A DNA stretch of 7,348 nt. Origin: Chloroflexia bacterium (lineage in GTDB: Bacteria; Chloroflexota; Chloroflexia; Thermomicrobiales; UBA6265). Of this stretch, positions 4,953-7,348 are shown one piece after another; within the stretch, counting starts at the first letter, position 1, and each line of letters opens with the position of its first letter. The notes below the pieces were generated by a model. The model ran no database searches. It worked only from the letters and a program-made list of their open reading frames with translations, and was not told where the DNA came from. A program made the translations under genes and the position numbers. The DNA lies in contig JAUIGA010000167.1 of NCBI GenBank assembly GCA_030430125.1, positions 1 to 7,348 on the forward strand. The letters run 5' to 3'.

Positions 4953-7343
4953 TCAGGATTGGCTCGGTCCATCCCAGGCGGGTGCCGATACGGCTCGGGA
5001 CCGAACGTCGGGCTGCCGGGCGCGCTGGCTCGGCCACCAGTTCCACCTGCCAAGCAGCACAACGATCCCCGGCACCATGACGGTGCGAACCACAAACGTG
5101 TCCAGCAAAACGCCGATCGCCACAGCCAGTCCAAGCTGAAACAGATCCCGGAGTGGCAGAATCATCAGCGCGCTGAACGTTCCAGCCAGGATGATGCCAG
5201 CCGAGGTGATGACCCCTCCCGTTCGGGTCAAGGCGACGCGAACGCCTTCGCGGAAATCTCCATGAGACGTCTCCTCCCGGATTCGAGCCATCAAATAGAT
5301 GCTGTAGTCGATACCCAGCGCCGCCGAGAAGACAAAGAGGTAGAGCGGAATCGCCGAACCGACGCCGTCGAAATCGAAGACCCAGGTGAAGAGTGCCGTC
5401 GACAGCCCGAGCGTGGCCGTGTACCCAAGGACGATCGTTGCCAGCAGGTAGACCGGTGCAACCACGGACCGAAGCAGTACCCCCAATACAACGCCGATGG
5501 TCAGCAGGACAAGTGGGATGATGACGCGAATGTCGGCATCGTTGGCGCGCTTGGTGTCGTAGTTCGTGGCAGTTTCACCACCAACCAGAACCTCACCAGA
5601 AAGTCCCGCTTCGTCTGCAGCCGCACGGGCGAATGTCCTGAATTCATCGATCAACTCGATTTGGTCGATCGCGTACGGGCTGTCCTCAAGAATCACATCG
5701 AATCGAACCACGCGATTGTCATCCGAAACAAAGTCCCGAGTGGCGGCGTAGACGCCAATGGCCTGCTCCAGTTCGCCGTCTGTATCAGGTACTCCACCCT
5801 GCGGCGGTGAAGCACCGCTGTCGATCGCATCTCGAATCTCGGCAGGCAGCGCATCTACCGCCGTGGCAACCTGCTCCACTCCCAAAGGCCCTTCCGTACC
5901 CAGAGGCGCGGTGACGGACTCGACAGCCGTCACGCCTTCGCGCGAAACCAGCGCCCGAGTCATGCTGTCGATAGGCGCCAACTCCTCGAGAGCCACCGAA
6001 TCGTCGTCGAGGACCACGTAGACCTCGACCGGTGCGGACTCGCCCGCAGGGAACCCCTCTCGCAGGTACTCGAAGCCCTCGCGAGCCTCTGTGCCTTCCG
6101 GCAGCGAGGAAATGCTGTCGTAGGTGACCTGGTACCCAAGGAGGCCGAGCGACAGCACGGCGAACAGCAGGACCGAGCCGATGAGCGACGCCGCCGGCTT
6201 GCGCACGACCACGCTCGCTATGCGCTCCCAGATCCCACTCGAACCCGCCTGTGGATCAGTCTCATGGTCAGGATCGAATTCAGGCCGAGACGGCCAGAAT
6301 GCGGCACGGCCCAACACCGTGAGGACGGCTGGGACCAGCGTCAGCCCGGCAACCAGCATCAGCCCTATTGCGACGGAGAGCAGCGGACCAAGCGCGGCTG
6401 TGGATCGCAAAGTCGCGAAAGTCAGAATCAAGGTCGCCAGGAGCACCGTGCCGGCCGACGAAGCCACAGCTCCACCAACCGATCGCATGGTCGCGCGCAT
6501 CGCTTCGTGCTTGTCCTCGGTGCGTCGCAGCTCCTCACGAAAACGTGAGCCGATGAACAGGCAGTAGTCCGTACCCGCCCCAAACAGCAGGACCGTCATG
6601 ATGCCCTGTGCCTGCCCATTGACAAGCAGACCGAATTGTTCCGACAGGTTTGCCGCAACCGCTCCGGTGAGGACAAACACCCAGCCAACAGTGAGGAGTG
6701 GCACGAATGCAATCACTGGCGAGCGATAGATCAGGATCAATAGCGTCAGTACGAGCACGGCGGTCACAAGGGTCAGGAACAGGTCGATCTGCTCGAAGAC
6801 GGAAATGAGGTCGAGGATCAGTCCGCCTGGCCCGCTCACCGAGATGGAGAGTCCGTCGGGTGGGGAAGAAACTTCGGCACGGATCGCCCGGATGGCATCA
6901 AGATAGTCGTCGCTCGTCGTGTCGCCAGCAACGCCGATGACCATCGTCATTGTCGTGCCGTCTTCCGAAAGAAGTCCCTCCGCGGCTTGTGGGACGGTGT
7001 AGATCGAGACGATCGACGTCGCGTCGATGGCATCCGGGGCGTCACCCGACGCGGCCCATGCCCTCAGGTCGTCTGCGATTCGCTTGTCGGATTCCGTCAA
7101 CCCATCCGGGTTGTGAAAGACGATGATTGCAGGGGTTGTGTCGCGAGGAAATCGCTCGTCGACCAGCTCCTGCACCTGGGTCGACTCGGCGCCATCGGGC
7201 AGGAAGTTGGCGGAGTCGTTGTCGGTCACCTCCGACAACATCGGCGACAGCGGAACGACAACGCCTGCAAGCACGATCCAGAGAAGGATGACGACCCACT
7301 TCCCGCGTGGATTGGACGAAATGTCTGTCAGTCGTCGCAGCAT
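4953..7343 (-). CDS. MMPL/RND-family transporter
   Basis: Inner-membrane, proton-driven export protein of the RND superfamily, MMPL branch. At 796 residues it has normal length for a standalone MMPL protein. TM1 is at about 15-34 and a large extracytoplasmic loop at about 36-180. TM2-TM6 follow (about 186-345), then TM7 (385-403), a second large loop (about 405-603), and TM8-TM12 (about 605-765). The two halves are internal repeats: each has the family motif in its fourth membrane segment, GTDY at 257-260 before SRFREEL and GIDY at 677-680 before ARIREE. Asp259 and Asp679 are the likely proton-relay residues. Each half ends with LGR followed by FWPS or WWPS (344-352, 764-772). Cargo is unknown; relatives export lipids, glycolipids or drugs. 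ATG at 7341-7343 suits the family's N-terminus, but only five bases precede it, so its Shine-Dalgarno is not visible. It runs toward the two-component genes, 104 bases ahead. Confidence 0.93.
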   Translation of the reverse strand: MLRRLTDISSNPRGKWVVILLWIVLAGVVVPLSPMLSEVTDNDSANFLPDGAESTQVQELVDERFPRDTTPAIIVFHNPDGLTESDKRIADDLRAWAASGDAPDAIDATSIVSIYTVPQAAEGLLSEDGTTMTMVIGVAGDTTSDDYLDAIRAIRAEVSSPPDGLSISVSGPGGLILDLISVFEQIDLFLTLVTAVLVLTLLILIYRSPVIAFVPLLTVGWVFVLTGAVAANLSEQFGLLVNGQAQGIMTVLLFGAGTDYCLFIGSRFREELRRTEDKHEAMRATMRSVGGAVASSAGTVLLATLILTFATLRSTAALGPLLSVAIGLMLVAGLTLVPAVLTVLGRAAFWPSRPEFDPDHETDPQAGSSGIWERIASVVVRKPAASLIGSVLLFAVLSLGLLGYQVTYDSISSLPEGTEAREGFEYLREGFPAGESAPVEVYVVLDDDSVALEELAPIDSMTRALVSREGVTAVESVTAPLGTEGPLGVEQVATAVDALPAEIRDAIDSGASPPQGGVPDTDGELEQAIGVYAATRDFVSDDNRVVRFDVILEDSPYAIDQIELIDEFRTFARAAADEAGLSGEVLVGGETATNYDTKRANDADIRVIIPLVLLTIGVVLGVLLRSVVAPVYLLATIVLGYTATLGLSTALFTWVFDFDGVGSAIPLYLFVFSAALGIDYSIYLMARIREETSHGDFREGVRVALTRTGGVITSAGIILAGTFSALMILPLRDLFQLGLAVAIGVLLDTFVVRTVMVPGIVVLLGRWNWWPSQRARQPDVRSRAVSAPAWDGPSQS

Positions 7344-7348
7344 GGTGA

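Noticed and set aside
4959..5810. 283-residue plus-strand frame opposite the RND gene
   Set aside because: It is antisense to conserved MMPL membrane segments, and its hydrophilic translation has no recognisable domain.

Overview
This is a compact stretch of bacterial chromosome with five protein-coding genes and almost no spare DNA. It is GC-rich: a hand count of 2581-2760 gives 127 of 180 bases as G or C. The gene set is a Hanks-type Ser/Thr kinase, a drug-efflux-type MFS transporter, a PhoB/PhoR-like two-component pair and an MMPL-type RND transporter. That would suit Chloroflexota (Thermomicrobia-like) or an actinobacterium. The sequence alone does not settle the lineage, and this placement is a low-confidence inference. 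I see no rRNA, tRNA, CRISPR array, insertion sequence or phage gene.

Layout from left to right: (1) On the minus strand, 1-908, is the N-terminal 302 residues of a Ser/Thr protein kinase whose C-terminus lies beyond the window. It has no stop codon inside the window. (2) A 98-base divergent spacer, 909-1006, holds both gene starts and a short inverted repeat. (3) On the plus strand, 1007-2287, is a 12-TM MFS transporter with a GTG start and a strong Shine-Dalgarno sequence. (4) On the minus strand, 2214-4076, is a PhoR-like sensor histidine kinase. Its 3' end overlaps the MFS 3' end tail to tail by 74 bases. (5) On the minus strand, 4078-4848, is the partner OmpR/PhoB-type response regulator, read first and probably translationally coupled to the kinase. 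(6) A 104-base spacer, 4849-4952, carries a plausible promoter and a perfect inverted repeat. (7) On the minus strand, 4953-7343, is a complete 796-residue MMPL/RND transporter, read toward the regulator.

The regulator and histidine kinase form a clear operon: an envelope sensor with an extracytoplasmic domain plus HAMP and PAS domains, and a winged-helix DNA-binding output. The RND gene lies upstream on the same strand and could be transcribed into them. The promoter-like spacer equally allows separate control. The MFS gene and the Ser/Thr kinase start back to back and may share a regulatory region. Together this looks like an envelope sensing and efflux neighbourhood. No phosphate genes (pst, phoU) are present here to confirm a phosphate role.

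I looked for an undescribed system and did not find one. The points worth a second look are small: the antisense 3' overlap, the inverted repeat at the regulator promoter, an atypical glycine loop in the Ser/Thr kinase, and a local dip in GC inside the RND gene.
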